Assembly (NCBI GenBank): GCA_963969595.1
Contig: OZ018411.1
Span: forward strand, 1,118,501 to 1,182,500
Direction: 5' to 3'
Source: Neckera pumila
Lineage: Eukaryota > Streptophyta > Bryopsida > Hypnales > Neckeraceae
Length of the DNA stretch: 64,000 nucleotides
The position numbers were made by a program, and so were the translations under genes. The stretch's first letter is position 1, and every line of letters starts with the position of its first letter. This document shows, piece by piece, positions 1 to 10,782 of this stretch. The notes beneath the pieces were generated by a model that worked only from the letters and a program-made list of their open reading frames with translations, had not been told where the DNA came from and ran no database searches.

Positions 1-599
1 AGGAAGCGCACCGAGCCGTTCGTGCACTGGAATTCGGGCTGTCTTCGGGCTTTCGGATTCAACAGGCGCTTGCACAGACTTCGGGACCTTCCGTCCCCGT
101 CTAGGATTATTTTGTTCGATGCTTTGGCCCCGCCTCCGTTTAAAACCAGACCGCCCGGCACTCGGGAGAGGACCTAGACGGTCTTTCACCGAGATTCTTG
201 CCACCGTCTGACCTTCTTCCGCATGGCTCATTATGCAAGTTTGAGGACGAGGAGTCGCGTCTCAACGTAGCTTGACGGAGATTCTGTACGTGTACATCCT
301 TCCTTGTAAAATTGGAAAAAGCAACAATAGCGCTGCCACTCTTTACTTACAACTCCCAAAAAATTGAAATCTACATTAACTCTAAACTTGTAACTTGTAA
401 AATATCTATTCCCTCCCCTTCTTAATTTCAGTAAAGCAAAAACGGTGCGACACTACTTCCCCAAACATGAAAGAAAAGGAAAAGAGAAAGCGAGAATGCG
501 CTGTAAGTACCTGCTTCGAACGAAAGAGATAGGTCACACGACGTAGCCCACGCACTTGATCCGCTTGATTTTCAACGAAAAACTCAAAATTCAAAATTC
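1..599. other. non-coding flank, nothing recognised
   Basis: I see no supportable exon, RNA gene or repeat here. The first 240 bases are more GC-rich than the rest and could be the edge of a gene beyond the left border, but no frame gives a recognisable protein. Confidence 0.5.
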
Positions 600-870
600 A
601 AAATCTCTTCTACAGCGGAAAATCCGAGGAGACAATTGCAATCTCGCTTCGGGCTCTAAACCCTAAGTGTGAAATACGAGAACAGCCTTAGGAGCTCGTC
701 GTTCTTCCTATAATGATAGTATTTCCGCCCCGAAGATTCCAAACTCGACAACACAGGAATTTAATCGAGCTCCATGCAAATGGCGTCTCCGGCGAAAAAC
801 CTTGAATGAATCCACGCAAAATCCCCCTCCAAGTAAGGTTCAAAACTGTTGCCGCATGACTGTACGTAGC
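600..870. repeat. diverged copy of sequence found at 8300-8505
   Basis: Direct-orientation similarity to the region just upstream of USB1 (about 8300-8505). Shared landmarks in the same order are GGCTCTAAAC..CTAAGT, AATACGAGAA, TTCTTCCT, a GAATCCACG/GATTCCACG block and a CAAAACTG/CAAACTGT block followed by CATGAC/CATTGAC. The copies differ by many substitutions and small indels. It may be a fragment of a dispersed repeat or of a duplicated promoter. Confidence 0.6.
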
Positions 871-997
871 CTGGCAAAACCTGTTCAGGGCGTAATGATG
901 TGAGATCAAGTGCAAATGCAAAAGAGACTCTGATCCATTGACGAGGAAGCTCAGAAAACCTCGAGAAACCCTAAACATGCTGAAACGAGTCCGAGGA

Positions 998-1645
998 ACC
1001 GACGAGGTTACATCCAGAGTTCATCCGTTGAACCGACGATGCTACATCCACATTCATCTGTTCATCAGGAAAGTGAAACAGTATTGCTTCAATGGGTTCA
1101 TAGTAAGGTAACTGCACCTTAAATCACAGTTAAGCAATTCAGCTGTTAGTCAAAAGGGGATTTTAGATTTTCATAATATCCATTTTTTGGACACCGTGTG
1201 AATAAACTATAAATTTTCAAAGTGTTGAAAATAGGTGCACCTAAAAGCAATCATAGAGTCATATGAATAGTGGGAGTACATTTTAGGCAAGAATATCCAA
1301 TGTGTGATTTTAGGAACCGTGCGATTTTAGATTTAGTTACCTTAGAATATTGAAACTTTACTGTTATAGTACTAACGCAATACTGCAACAATATAGTTTC
1401 AATGAAAAAGCACTTTTTATATTGTTGCAGTACTATGTCAGTACGCTAACAATAAAGTTTCAATATACTAATATTGTGTAACGGTAAAGTTTACTGTAAC
1501 GGTAAAGTTTCAATACTCTACTGTGAACCCTATAAACAATATTGCAACAATACTGTTTTAGTGGGGTACTTTCCTGATGTTGAACCGACGAATTTCATCC
1601 GTTGAATTGACGATGTTATATCCGGAGTTCATCCATTTTGAATGA
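998..1645. repeat. short tandem array (about 33-bp unit), split by an insertion
   Basis: Two units with the core GAACCGACGA..TACATCC..TTCATC precede position 1062. Two further units (GTTGAACCGACGA.., GTTGAATTGACGA..) follow position 1579. The element at 1063-1578 interrupts what was probably a continuous array of about four units. Confidence 0.65.
1063..1578. mobile_element. foldback MITE-like element, 516 bp, GTT target duplication
   Basis: Imperfect terminal inverted repeats: CATCAGGAAAGTGAAACAGT at the left and its complement, with about 10 extra bases, ending ACTTTCCTGAT at the right. GTT flanks both sides (1060-1062 and 1579-1581), a likely 3-bp target-site duplication. The interior is also palindromic around 1380-1440 (GCAATACTGCAACAATATA against TATATTGTTGCAGTACT), so the single strand could fold into a long hairpin. 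No coding capacity. The superfamily is unclear; a 3-bp duplication fits PIF/Harbinger or CACTA relatives. Confidence 0.65.
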
Positions 1646-2260
1646 TTTTCATATCTGGTTCACTGCCATTTTCACCATAGCAAAATGATCACAGCTTGCC
1701 ACGTACGCCTTTCCTGAAGATTACGGCACTTAAAAATTCCGAATAGGAGCATGGGTACCAGCTTTTCTTTTTCGGCATTATAGTGCCAGGTGCACTAGAA
1801 AAAAGAAATTGGGCTAAAAAATGGCAAGAAAGCATGAAGTTTTTTTTGCCAAAAAGTTTCAAATTAAAATACAAAATATTGGATGAAATTGCTAGATTGT
1901 GGATGAAAATAGAATTACGGACATGAATGTAGTATGTGCTAATGTGGATTTTCTATCCAGTATATGGATGAATGTTGAAGTTTGAAGCACCACTATAATA
2001 ATTAGTTGTACCACCATTTCGGCACTTCATAAAAAATGAAAAAAAAAACCTTGATGGATGCTATCGTTGAACTAAAAAGGTATTTGTTGTATCTTGTTGG
2101 CACATTGATGTTTCTAAATGCCTAAAGTTTCTTGACTATTTTTCACAAAAAGCATCTAAAATTATCGTTTTAAATTTTTTTTGAGCATAATTGAAATATT
2201 TAAAAAAATTTCAAACTTTCAATTGTACAACATTGTACAAAACTACTATAGGAATTTCTA
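1646..2260. other. AT-rich intergenic, nothing recognised
   Basis: AT-rich sequence with short homopolymer runs and no supportable gene or repeat boundary. Confidence 0.5.
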
Positions 2261-2264
2261 AAAA

Positions 2265-2935
2265 AGATTCAGCCCATTTGGCCTCGTAGATTGCAAGGTT
2301 ATAACGTTTGAAATTAGAAGAAAAGATAATTCAGGCCTTGCCCATTAAAATGAGCATAATTTGACTCAACTTTGTGGAAAAGGAAGTTCTATCCAACTTT
2401 GGGAATTAGGGCCATTGGGTAAGTAGCTTTATAATAGTTATTTGCATGCCAATTTCCAAAGATAGTAGAGGTGTCTAACCTATCCAAAATCATCTTGTAC
2501 TACCAAGATGTCCATTAACAAGCAACTACTTGATTAAGATTTCAAGTTTTTTTGGACAATTCACCATTTAGGAGAATCAATATTCCTATGGTCAATAAAA
2601 AGATTTCTTTTTCTAAATCAAATACAAAAATAAGAAAAAAAACCTCATGAATTTATACTAGAATTTGAGCTAATGGATCTTAAATTACTCTAAAACTTTC
2701 ATTTTTAGTGCAATTAATGAAAATTGGAGGAAAATGATTCTCTTTGCATTTTCAACCACAAGTTATTTCTCTTTACTACTATAAAAGTGTGTGGAAATAA
2801 TTCCAGCCCACTTGGCTTCATAAATTGCAAGATATATGCATTCAAAGTTGATGAAAAAATGTTTGCAATTTACTTTACTGCTTGCCCTCTTTATTAGCAT
2901 GTTACCTAAGTTGCCTCTAAATTTCCAAGCCCATA
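2265..2935. repeat. diverged direct duplication about 535 bp apart
   Basis: The segment near 2268-2400 (CAGCCCATTTGGCCTCGTAG, ATTGCAAGGTTATAACGTTT) is repeated in diverged form near 2803-2930 (CAGCCCACTTGGCTTCATAA, ATTGCAAGATATATGCATTC). The ATTGCAAGATAT..GCATTCAAA motif also occurs inside the TTAA elements, so this tract is probably related to that family. Confidence 0.5.
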
Positions 2936-2956
2936 ACTTTTGATCCGGACGTTCAA

Positions 2957-3899
2957 TTAACCCCTAAAGGACTGAACATGCTTTTTTGAGAACATAGCTT
3001 TTTTGGGTAGCTCACTACAAGCGGAGATTTTGTTTTTTTTCTTTGAAACTTTCACACAACATTTTTCCGAGGAGTAGCTTTAAGGTCCAACAATTTTCAT
3101 AACTTTTGATTACAGGATTAAAAAGTTATTGCATGATATGTCGTTTTCATTGCTCGGCGGGCAGCCTAGGCAGCAAAGAAAACTTCTTTAAAAATCACTT
3201 TTTAAAAAAAAAAAATTTGAGATTGGTTCTTTAGATTTATATGTAGGTGGAAAGCTTTGAATCATTCCATTTGGATCTATGAGTCAAAAGTTATGAGGAT
3301 TCTTAGTTTGAGGGTAGTTATGGAATCTCAACTCTAAAATAAACTTTGAAGTCCTTTATTTCACTCAATTTTCAATATTTTTGAAAAAAAATAAAAATCT
3401 TGGGTGTAGATTGATTATTACAACATTACAGCCGTTGGGATTGGCATTTTTCAATTCCACAAATAAATTCTTAACAATTTAGTGTTTTGAATCATTCTCT
3501 ACCTCTTCCTACTTACTATTTTTTTCCTATATGTTTTACAATTCTAAATGATCTGAATTTTTTCAAGCATGTATCCAACTTGTCTAGGAAAATGGATCCA
3601 AAGAGTAACCACCATTTTGGACATTTTTCCATACAAATGTGAACTTGTGAAGGGCAGCTGCCCGGATTTTTGCAGGGACAAAAAAAGAATTTTTGTCAAT
3701 TCAAACGCTATTATCGTGCAATCCACATGGTGGAAAATTTTGAAATTTTTTCCACATCTTCTCAAACAATTTTACTACAAGATCCTACGATTACATGAGT
3801 CCAAAAATGTTTTTTTTTCTAAAATTTGATACTTGTATTAGAAATGGCAGTTTTGGAGCGTTTTTGGTGAAAACATAGTCAAGAACCTTTAGGGGTTAA
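2957..3899 (+). mobile_element. TTAA-flanked non-autonomous DNA transposon, copy A
   Basis: 943 bp bounded by TTAACCCCTAAAGGACT at the left and AACCTTTAGGGGTTAA at the right, so both ends are TTAA followed by an inverted CCCC..GGGG terminus. The interior shares blocks with the copies at 10783, 41218 and 49526: GCAATCCACATGGT, TTTCCACAT, ACAAGATCCTACGATTACAT, GGTGGAAAGCTTTGAATCAT. There is no transposase frame; the 60-90-residue frames inside are not conserved between copies. TTAA target sites with CCC..GGG ends are the hallmark of piggyBac transposons, but assignment to that superfamily is inference. Confidence 0.75.
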
Positions 3900-4475
3900 A
3901 AAAAAATTATATTTTTGCAAAGCTAATAATAATCCACATCTTTGATGAAAGTTTCACTTTTGTCCATTCAAAAATGAGTTTACATGAATCCACCCGAGCC
4001 TTCAAAATGCTATACAGGAGCTTATTATTCTTTACAAATTATAACTCTCTCGGACAACAAAGCTCTTCATCTTTTCAAGCCAAACAACCCAAATGTTTTT
4101 CTCTAACATTATAGAGAAACCTGGGTGGAAAGTAATGTATTGCGGAAATAAGCCCCGTCAAGGAGTGAAGTAGTAGAACCATCGAATGTTTTCATCCACT
4201 AGTAGAAAAATACATGTCCGCTTTTGAATAAGAATCAGCAGGTTTATGTTCAGTTGTCCTGTTGATTAGGAGAGATTGATTCGGACACATTCTCACAGGT
4301 TTCTGTTGATTTCTGCGATGTAAGATTATCATCTTCTTCCTTTGCCTTGTTGGCATCCAACAAGGCTATGACCTATCATTTACCATTACCCGCATATATA
4401 ATGGGGTGAATTTCTATTTTAAAACTTTTCTACACCAAATTCTAAAAATCAACATTGACTTAAAGATAGATGAAT
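3900..4475. other. intergenic, nothing recognised
   Basis: No gene or clear repeat seen. Confidence 0.45.
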
Positions 4476-4583
4476 ATTTATGAGTTATTTCCTCTGTCTC
4501 AAAATAATACTAGTGTTCCCTTTGTTTTTTTACAAAGGAAACACTGGTATCATTCTTTGAAACAGAGGAAGTAACTCATAAAT
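4476..4583. mobile_element. small hairpin MITE (Stowaway-like), 108 bp
   Basis: Nearly complete palindrome. ATTTATGAGTTATTTCCTCT at the left pairs with the complementary right arm AGAGGAAGTAACTCATAAAT, with arms of about 48 bases around a T-rich loop at 4523-4532. The TTCCTCTGTCTCAAAATAAT motif resembles the C-T-C-C-C-T-C-C-G-T type of terminus of plant Stowaway (Tc1/mariner-derived) MITEs. No coding capacity. Confidence 0.75.
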
Positions 4584-5646
4584 GTTTCAAAGTCCATATT
4601 TTGATGATGAACAAAGCACTTTGGGAGTTTGGAGCAATGTTTTGTCTAAATAACTCTTTTCTTTCATTCAATATAGTACTTGAATCATTAGAAGATAATC
4701 TTCCTTGATGATCAATTTGATGACAATGAGGGAACAATATATATTTAAAAGATATGAGCAAAATTATACAAAATTCTATAGTAGATTTGAGCTTTAAAAA
4801 ATTAAAGAGTCAATGACTGTTCATCATTTGCAAAAAGTATAATGAAAGCTTTGGATGTTGGTTATTTTATTTTAGTATAATCTTTTTAGATTTGGAGATG
4901 AGACTTTGAGTTTTAATTATTTTAGCAAATAATATATATGCATTCAACAATACAAAGTTGTATTATATGTAGAAAATAAATTTACATTTATTCATTTCTT
5001 GTCTTGTCTACTTGTTGATTGAGCAATTGTTGAAAAATTGACTATTCGTTCAAATTTTTTTTCCCAATTAGTAATGGTAGTTCAAAGGTTAAATCTAAAT
5101 AAAATATTTACAATAAAGTTCATTTGCTAGAGGTATCTAAAAAGTCATGAAAGTCTTTCTCTTTCGCCCCTTGTTTGTTTCTAATTCTAGATTCCATTTA
5201 AATTTTTATTCAACTTGTATTTTGGGAAGAATGACAGTAAGGCAAGATTGTTTACAATCTAATCACATTGGATTATCTTCTTCCTAAACTAAGATTTAGA
5301 TCCTACCCTTTCAAAAAGAAGGGATCAAACACAAGATGGCACCACATGAGGAGCTACTTTGTTTGAAAGTTTTTGGTAAGAATTGTTATGCACTTTTGAC
5401 AAATTTTCCAAAACCATTTAAGGCCTATTGTAGCGATTCCTTTCAAATTGGTATTTACTTATTTAATTTCCAACTCGCTCATCCATTCAAGATCATCAAT
5501 ACTTTACACAGTCGTTGAAACTCTCAATGTCACAGAAACCGGAGTTCACAGAATCAGGAACAAATGTCAAATTCTAAGGTCTTGTAAATTGATATAAACT
5601 CCGAGAGAGCAACAGTACTCGAAGTGCAGTTTGAATCGATACAACA
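4584..5646. other. intergenic and 3' flank of USB1
   Basis: AT-rich and no exon supported. The USB1 3' UTR and polyadenylation site should lie in its right part, just left of 5647. Confidence 0.45.
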
Positions 5647-8168
5647 CTACTGTTTAGTAAGTGGTGATGTCCAAATTGAATGAAGCTTTTGACCTATTCT
5701 ACATTCAACTTTAGTGGCAGGGCATTTCCAGAGGCAGGGTTTCTCCTCCTGCAAGCGCAACATTGCATTCAAGTCTTGAGCTACAGTTGCAAGAGCACCC
5801 ATGGCGTCTCCCAATGCCCACGCCAGAGAGATGTGAGGTCGAGGGTTCTGGTGCATACCATTCAAGTCTTTAGTAGATTTAACACATCAAAGAAAATGAG
5901 CCTCTTTTCATGCTACAAAGCAGTCTTGCAATCTGGATTCTCTAATTTGCCCATAATCTACCCATGTTCAGTGATGCATTTTGGATAAAACTCGATATGA
6001 AATCTTCAAATAAATTTTATACCCTCTTCTCACCTTGCAATCGGTCTCCCAAGGTACCGGTATGTGAATTAGAACTTACCGCGTAAAAGGTGGGTAAACT
6101 GTGGAGTCTGTAAACATCATCCACCAAGGATACCTGCTTTTTGATCTGAAATAGAAAAACAGCAAATACTGAAAATTTAATACTGGTTCAGAACCATCAA
6201 ATTGAAGGCAACAAAATGCCAAAACTGCTGAGTGGAAGTCAACCAAACCAAGTTCTAAAATTAGAAAGCATCACTACAGTACCACAGCCTTGAAGGTCTG
6301 ACCTCTGAATATCCTGTTGCCACAACTTCAAGAGACAAGAAGGAACGTGTCCTGTCATCGTTGACGAAAACCTCCCAGCTGCTGAATTCAACCCAGAACC
6401 GTTTTTGACCTTCGAATTTTCTCCGCAACATGTGTACCATAGTGTCTACCTGATGAATTCGAATGGGAACAGTGTGTCCCAGGCTTATATGGAACTCCGT
6501 TGCTAACTTGATACCTGGAAAATTAATTAGAAAAAAGGATGGATCAGTCTCCGCCTACTGAAAGCTCTGCTGATTTCCACAAACTACAACTGTCGATGTT
6601 AGTATATAGCCTTCTCCTCCAACTAAATTAGGATCAGCAAATCGTGGATACATACAGCTCTCTGAAATTGCAGGAGAGAAAAGGGTTTACGGCTAAGGGA
6701 CATGTGAGAAGCGACTACTGAAGATGCTCACTCTTTCCAGGACTGTGATAAAGGATGTCCATATGTAAGTCTTTAGAACCTTGAACAGCAGTCATTGTGC
6801 AAATGGAGGTAAATAAAGGGTAGGGAGCTAACAAGGTCACCTTGTTTTGATTTGACACTGGCTGACAGATCATCATCTTCCATAGTCTTGAGGCCTGAAA
6901 ACAAGGACACAGCCTTTTGGAGATAGGGAGCAAGCTTGGTTTGTGTCGATGCAGACAATGTCACTGCCACCAGAAAACACATAGGATGATTTCAATGGCA
7001 TAAAGCAACCAAGTAGCTAATCACAAGTGTCCATACCCCAAATAGAAGTTCACATGTCTTTTCCCAAATAATTCTTCAGTATGTTCCTCAATAAAATCCT
7101 TAGAATACTCCTCACTCATTGGAAACTGCAAAGAAAACTATTTGACGATCTTAGAGTACATCATTCCAATCACAATTGCACTAGACATAAGAAATTTATC
7201 TTGGACATGATGTACCCAAACATGCAACTATTGCTTTTGACATATGTCTCATCTTAATTCTACATTTTTAAACCATTGCTTATGCTTAGTCGGTCTCTCC
7301 ACTTAAGGTAGAGACAATAAATGAACACAAGTTCAAGAAAGAGATTGGCAGATATAATGCTGAAAGCTTCAAACATAGTCACACTAACCAGGAACATAGA
7401 CGTGGAGAGCGTAATTGCCTGGCACGTGCGCGAAACTTCTTACTCGACCTCCATGATCAGTCCTTTTCGTAGACGCTGCCACAGTAACAAGAGCATAATC
7501 GGAGGTACGAAATCAATTCACAATTAGAAGATCTACTTAGCCCCTTAATTTTTCCAAATTCATAACCTTAAGGACCAAAGATTCATGGTTTGAAAATGTG
7601 ACGAATTCAACTGATCATATTCAAATTATAATTCAAGTGAGGCTAAATTCCATATCACTAGAATCAAAGATCACCATCCCGTATACTGATAAAGGTAAAA
7701 AAATAAAGAGACAAAAGAAAGTCTTCATATGACCTGCTAAAAAAAAGTTAAGGCACGATTTGGGACTCTTAATACTGGTTAACAATGCTGTCGTTAGAAC
7801 TTGTAATTGCACTGGAAAATATCAAAAAAATCTCCACTGCATAATTTCTTCATACGATCCCATATTTGCATCCCAAGCTACGAACTCTGCATTGGTGAAA
7901 GTATTCAAATTCTCTAAACCTTACCCCCCCCCCCACCCCCCCCACCCACCACCACACCACACCACACCACCACCACAAATCCTGAATCCCTACCCAAGAA
8001 AGTACCTGCATCGGGGATGGAGCTGAAAAGCTCAGGTGGAGGCGGTGGCAGCAAAAGAGAGCATTCAGTCGTTGCAGACTTGAAACGCTTCGCTTGGGAG
8101 CCTCTCTCTTCAATCTCATCCTCGACATCCTCATCCGAGCTCGATCCGTAGCATTGTAAAGCATCCAT
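5647..8168 (-). CDS. USB1: U6 snRNA phosphodiesterase USB1, six exons, complete
   Basis: Exons (minus strand): 8168-8006, 7475-7389, 6963-6841, 6514-6303, 6145-6080, 5847-5647. They give 852 nt (283 aa plus stop) with consistent phases 1,1,1,0,0. USB1 is a nuclear 2H-family 3'-5' RNA exonuclease that trims the oligo(U) tail of U6 snRNA and leaves a protected 3' end. Both catalytic HxS tetrapeptides are visible: HISL in exon 4 (EFHISLGHTVPIRIH) and HISL in exon 6 (NPRPHISLAWALGD). Family blocks HGGRVRSFAHVPGNYALHVY, WEVFVNDDRTRSFLSLEV and VDDVYRLHSLPTFYANPRPH occur in the order expected for USB1. The N-terminus is acidic and low complexity (SSSDEDVEDEIEE, then a Pro run), as usual. The start is the first ATG of exon 1. 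One donor (GAG/GTCAGA, exon 4) is weak. Nothing suggests pseudogenisation. Confidence 0.93.
7922..7978. repeat. C-rich/CCACA simple repeat in USB1 intron 1
   Basis: Runs of C interrupted by A, grading into (CCACA)n. It lies in the first USB1 intron close to the exon 1 donor. On the minus strand it is a G-rich tract. Confidence 0.85.
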
Positions 8169-8233
8169 GGCATCTTGTCAATCCCACGCATAGAGCTCTA
8201 TCCTGATTACCACCCAAATCTCATCTTAACCTT

Positions 8234-8249
8234 AAACCCTAAACCCTAA
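8234..8249. promoter_or_regulatory. telobox motif upstream of USB1
   Basis: Two telomere-type units (AAACCCTAAACCCTAA) about 66 bases upstream of the USB1 start codon. Teloboxes are common in promoters and leaders of plant genes for RNA and translation machinery. A regulatory role here is inference. Confidence 0.5.
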
Positions 8250-8299
8250 TGACAAGTGCATCAACCTAAAATTCTTCGGAGGCTCAAGGAGGAAATTCA

Positions 8300-8505
8300 T
8301 CTTCGGAATTCCAGGTTTGAGGGAGGACGAGCAGTACAACAATCTTCTTCTGGCTCTAAACTCTAAGTAGAAAATACGAGAATAGTATTAGGGGATCGTG
8401 CTTCTTCCTGCCAAGGAGAGTATCTCAGGCTAAAACCCTAAATGATTCCACGAAGAATCTCTTCCACGCAATATCAAACTGTGTCTGCACTCATTGACAG
8501 CCAAG
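8300..8505. repeat. diverged copy of 600-870, in the USB1 upstream region
   Basis: Partner of the similarity described at 600-870, same orientation. It lies 130-340 bases upstream of the USB1 ATG, so the shared sequence could include promoter elements. Confidence 0.6.
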
Positions 8506-9237
8506 GCCGTGTAAGGAACACCTGGGCTGATCTCGAATCGTGCACAAGATGTCCCATTGCTAAGGCAATTTTCTAAAGAGCTCAGTCTTCAAGAGCAAGG
8601 CTCCTCCTGTGACCGCATGGCTGCTCCTGCGAGCAAGACTTGATCCGAATGCGTAAAGGGCAAACGCTGCACGAGAGCTCGCTGGTTGCCACTCGAGCTC
8701 ATTCGAGAGAAGAAAAAATTTTAGAGCCCTCAGTCAACAACAGAAGTGCCTCACACATGAGGCGCAGAGCCAAGCCGGCTTCCCTGGATGGATTTCGTCC
8801 CCATCCAGGTGGCGAGGGGGGAGGGGCCAAATTTTCCTGCGAAGTCAATTGAAGCCCGGCTGTGGCTCTGGCTGGCAAACAGAATCGCACATGGGCAAAA
8901 GTTGGGAGGTCAAGTGCCATGCCTCCAGGCATGGTAACTCCCTTTTTTTTATTTTAAAATTGAGAACTAAGGGCTAAGTTTAGGAGCATTTAATGCAATG
9001 GTCAAAGAAGTGAATCTACTCATTTCTTCTTTGTCCTAAGCATTAATGTTGTGGCCCAATAATTCCATGTACTTCTAATAAATTGTTATAATTATTCTAC
9101 CTTTTTCCTAATAATGTAAGCGTTTGGTTTTGTTCCTTTCACATCGCATTAGAGGCTTTTTGAATCTCTCTCATTTCTTTCAATAGTTGGAAAGCATACT
9201 TGTTTTCGGAGTGTTTTTTGAAGTTTGTAGGTAAACC
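8506..9237. other. intergenic; left flank of a Harbinger element
   Basis: No gene seen. A short perfect palindrome (CCATGCCTCCAGGCATGG) lies near 8918-8935. The left terminus of the Harbinger element probably falls between about 8935 and 9230, but I could not identify its terminal inverted repeat. Confidence 0.4.
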
Positions 9238-10538
9238 TTGAGAGCTATGGCTATGGAGGAAGATGAAGCTAATTTGCTTCTTTTAGCTTTTTTCTTTGTT
9301 TTTTTGGCGGTTTCCCCTCGACGAAGGCGCCTTCTACCCCCAATAGATTTTTTAGAGTTGTCTGCAAGTGCAGCTGCATTGCCGTTCGTAGTGGTTGCTG
9401 CATGGCTACAGTGGTTTGATGGACGCTTTTGGTGGGTAGAACCCCGCCAATATGTTTACCATGATGTTGTGGAAGACGGTATTTGGCATACAACACATGA
9501 CATGTTGGATGCCAAATATTTTGACACTTTCCGCATGTCATATTTAGCGTTCGAGCAGTTAGTGCTAGAGTTGATTCCATTTCTTCAGTCTCATGCATCT
9601 TTTGTTGTGAGGGCCCCCATTCCTGTTCGTAAACAGGTAAAATTGGTATTATACCGATTGGCTATTGATCATTAATGTGAGAAAATGAATGATTTGTACG
9701 GATGCGGTGCATCCACTATCCGTAAGTATACAGATGTAGTGTGTACGGTTCTCAGTAGCCGGGACCATGATATTTTCAGCAATTATATCTACGTATCGAC
9801 TAGAGAGAGATTGCATAACATTATGGAGAGATTTAGGATGATCACAGGATTGCCGAACATATGTGGAGCTATAGATGGAATCCACATTCCTCTTTCACGG
9901 CGCCCTGCCATTCATTTGACTCCCGTGGCTGCTGACTTCTTCAACCGGAAGAAATTCCATAGTATTGTATTGCAGGGAGTCTGTGACATGGACAGAATTT
10001 TTTGGCATGTTTGTGCAGGGCAGCTTGGTGGGGTCCACGATGTCGAGTAATTCCAGTGGTCCTCTTTATACTAGGATTTGCACCAGAGGCAGATTTTAGT
10101 TGATCCTACCATTGTGGTCAGAGGTGTCGAAGTGCAACCGTATTTAATTGGAAATTTGGCTTACTCAAGCTACCTTTTTCTGCTCAAGAATTACAAGCCA
10201 GCAAATTCTGTACTTTGTGATCTGAAGAGGTTTGATTCTTTTATCAACAGGGACAGGGTTGTCATTGAGCACACTTTGGCGCTTTGAAGAACTGGCGGAG
10301 GATTCTCAAGAATTTTAGTGGCAACGTCGACAAGTGCAGAACCGTTACGATTGCCTATTGTGTGCTGCACAATTATTGTGAGCTGCATGGGGAAAGGCTT
10401 CATGCATCAGAGTTCCCAGGGAATGCACCGGACCCATTTGTTGGCAGAAATCGTGGAGCACAACGTCTGCCAAATAATGGGGACAGAGCAAGGTTGCTAG
10501 AGAACATATGCGTAGAACATTGTATGGAGCTTGGTTAG
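9238..10538 (+). pseudogene. PIF/Harbinger DDE transposase pseudogene (HARBI1-like nuclease)
   Basis: The product would have been a DDE endonuclease that excises and inserts PIF/Harbinger elements. Family landmarks appear in order: EKMNDLYGCGASTIRKY, ITGLPNICGAIDGIHIPL (first D), FNRKKFHSIVLQGVCDMD, FWHVCAGQLGGVHD (second D), QPYLIGNLAYSSYLFLLKNY, RVVIEHT (E) and ALKNWRRILKNF, then VLHNYCELHGE. So the three catalytic positions remain. The frame is broken by in-frame stops at 9673-9675 (TAA), 10048-10050 (TAA) and 10072-10074 (TAG), and by an apparent one-base deletion near 10275 that moves the last 84 residues into another frame. The full length, about 430 codons, is normal for the family. 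It pairs with the Myb-like gene at 12024-12929 on the opposite strand. Confidence 0.9.
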
Positions 10539-10782
10539 CATATAACCCTAATATATAGACATTTATATATTTATGTATATATACTTTGTAGTAGTATTTT
10601 TTTTGGACTTTACAGTTATTTGGGTTGATGTTTTCTATTTCATAGTATATATTCACAGTTCTTTTATGTATCCTCTCTTTTATATTGTACAATACATCCA
10701 TTGTATTTTTCTAATGGTCTCTATCTTTGTCTTTCTTTGGATTATAAAAAATGAAAGAAACCTAGACTTCTATACTATTTTA
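10539..10782. other. inter-ORF spacer of the Harbinger element
   Basis: AT-rich, with TATATA-type runs; nothing else seen. Confidence 0.45.

Noticed and set aside
688..978. Minus-strand frame of 96 codons
   Set aside because: Overlaps the 600-870 duplicated segment, and the copy at 8300 does not keep the frame.
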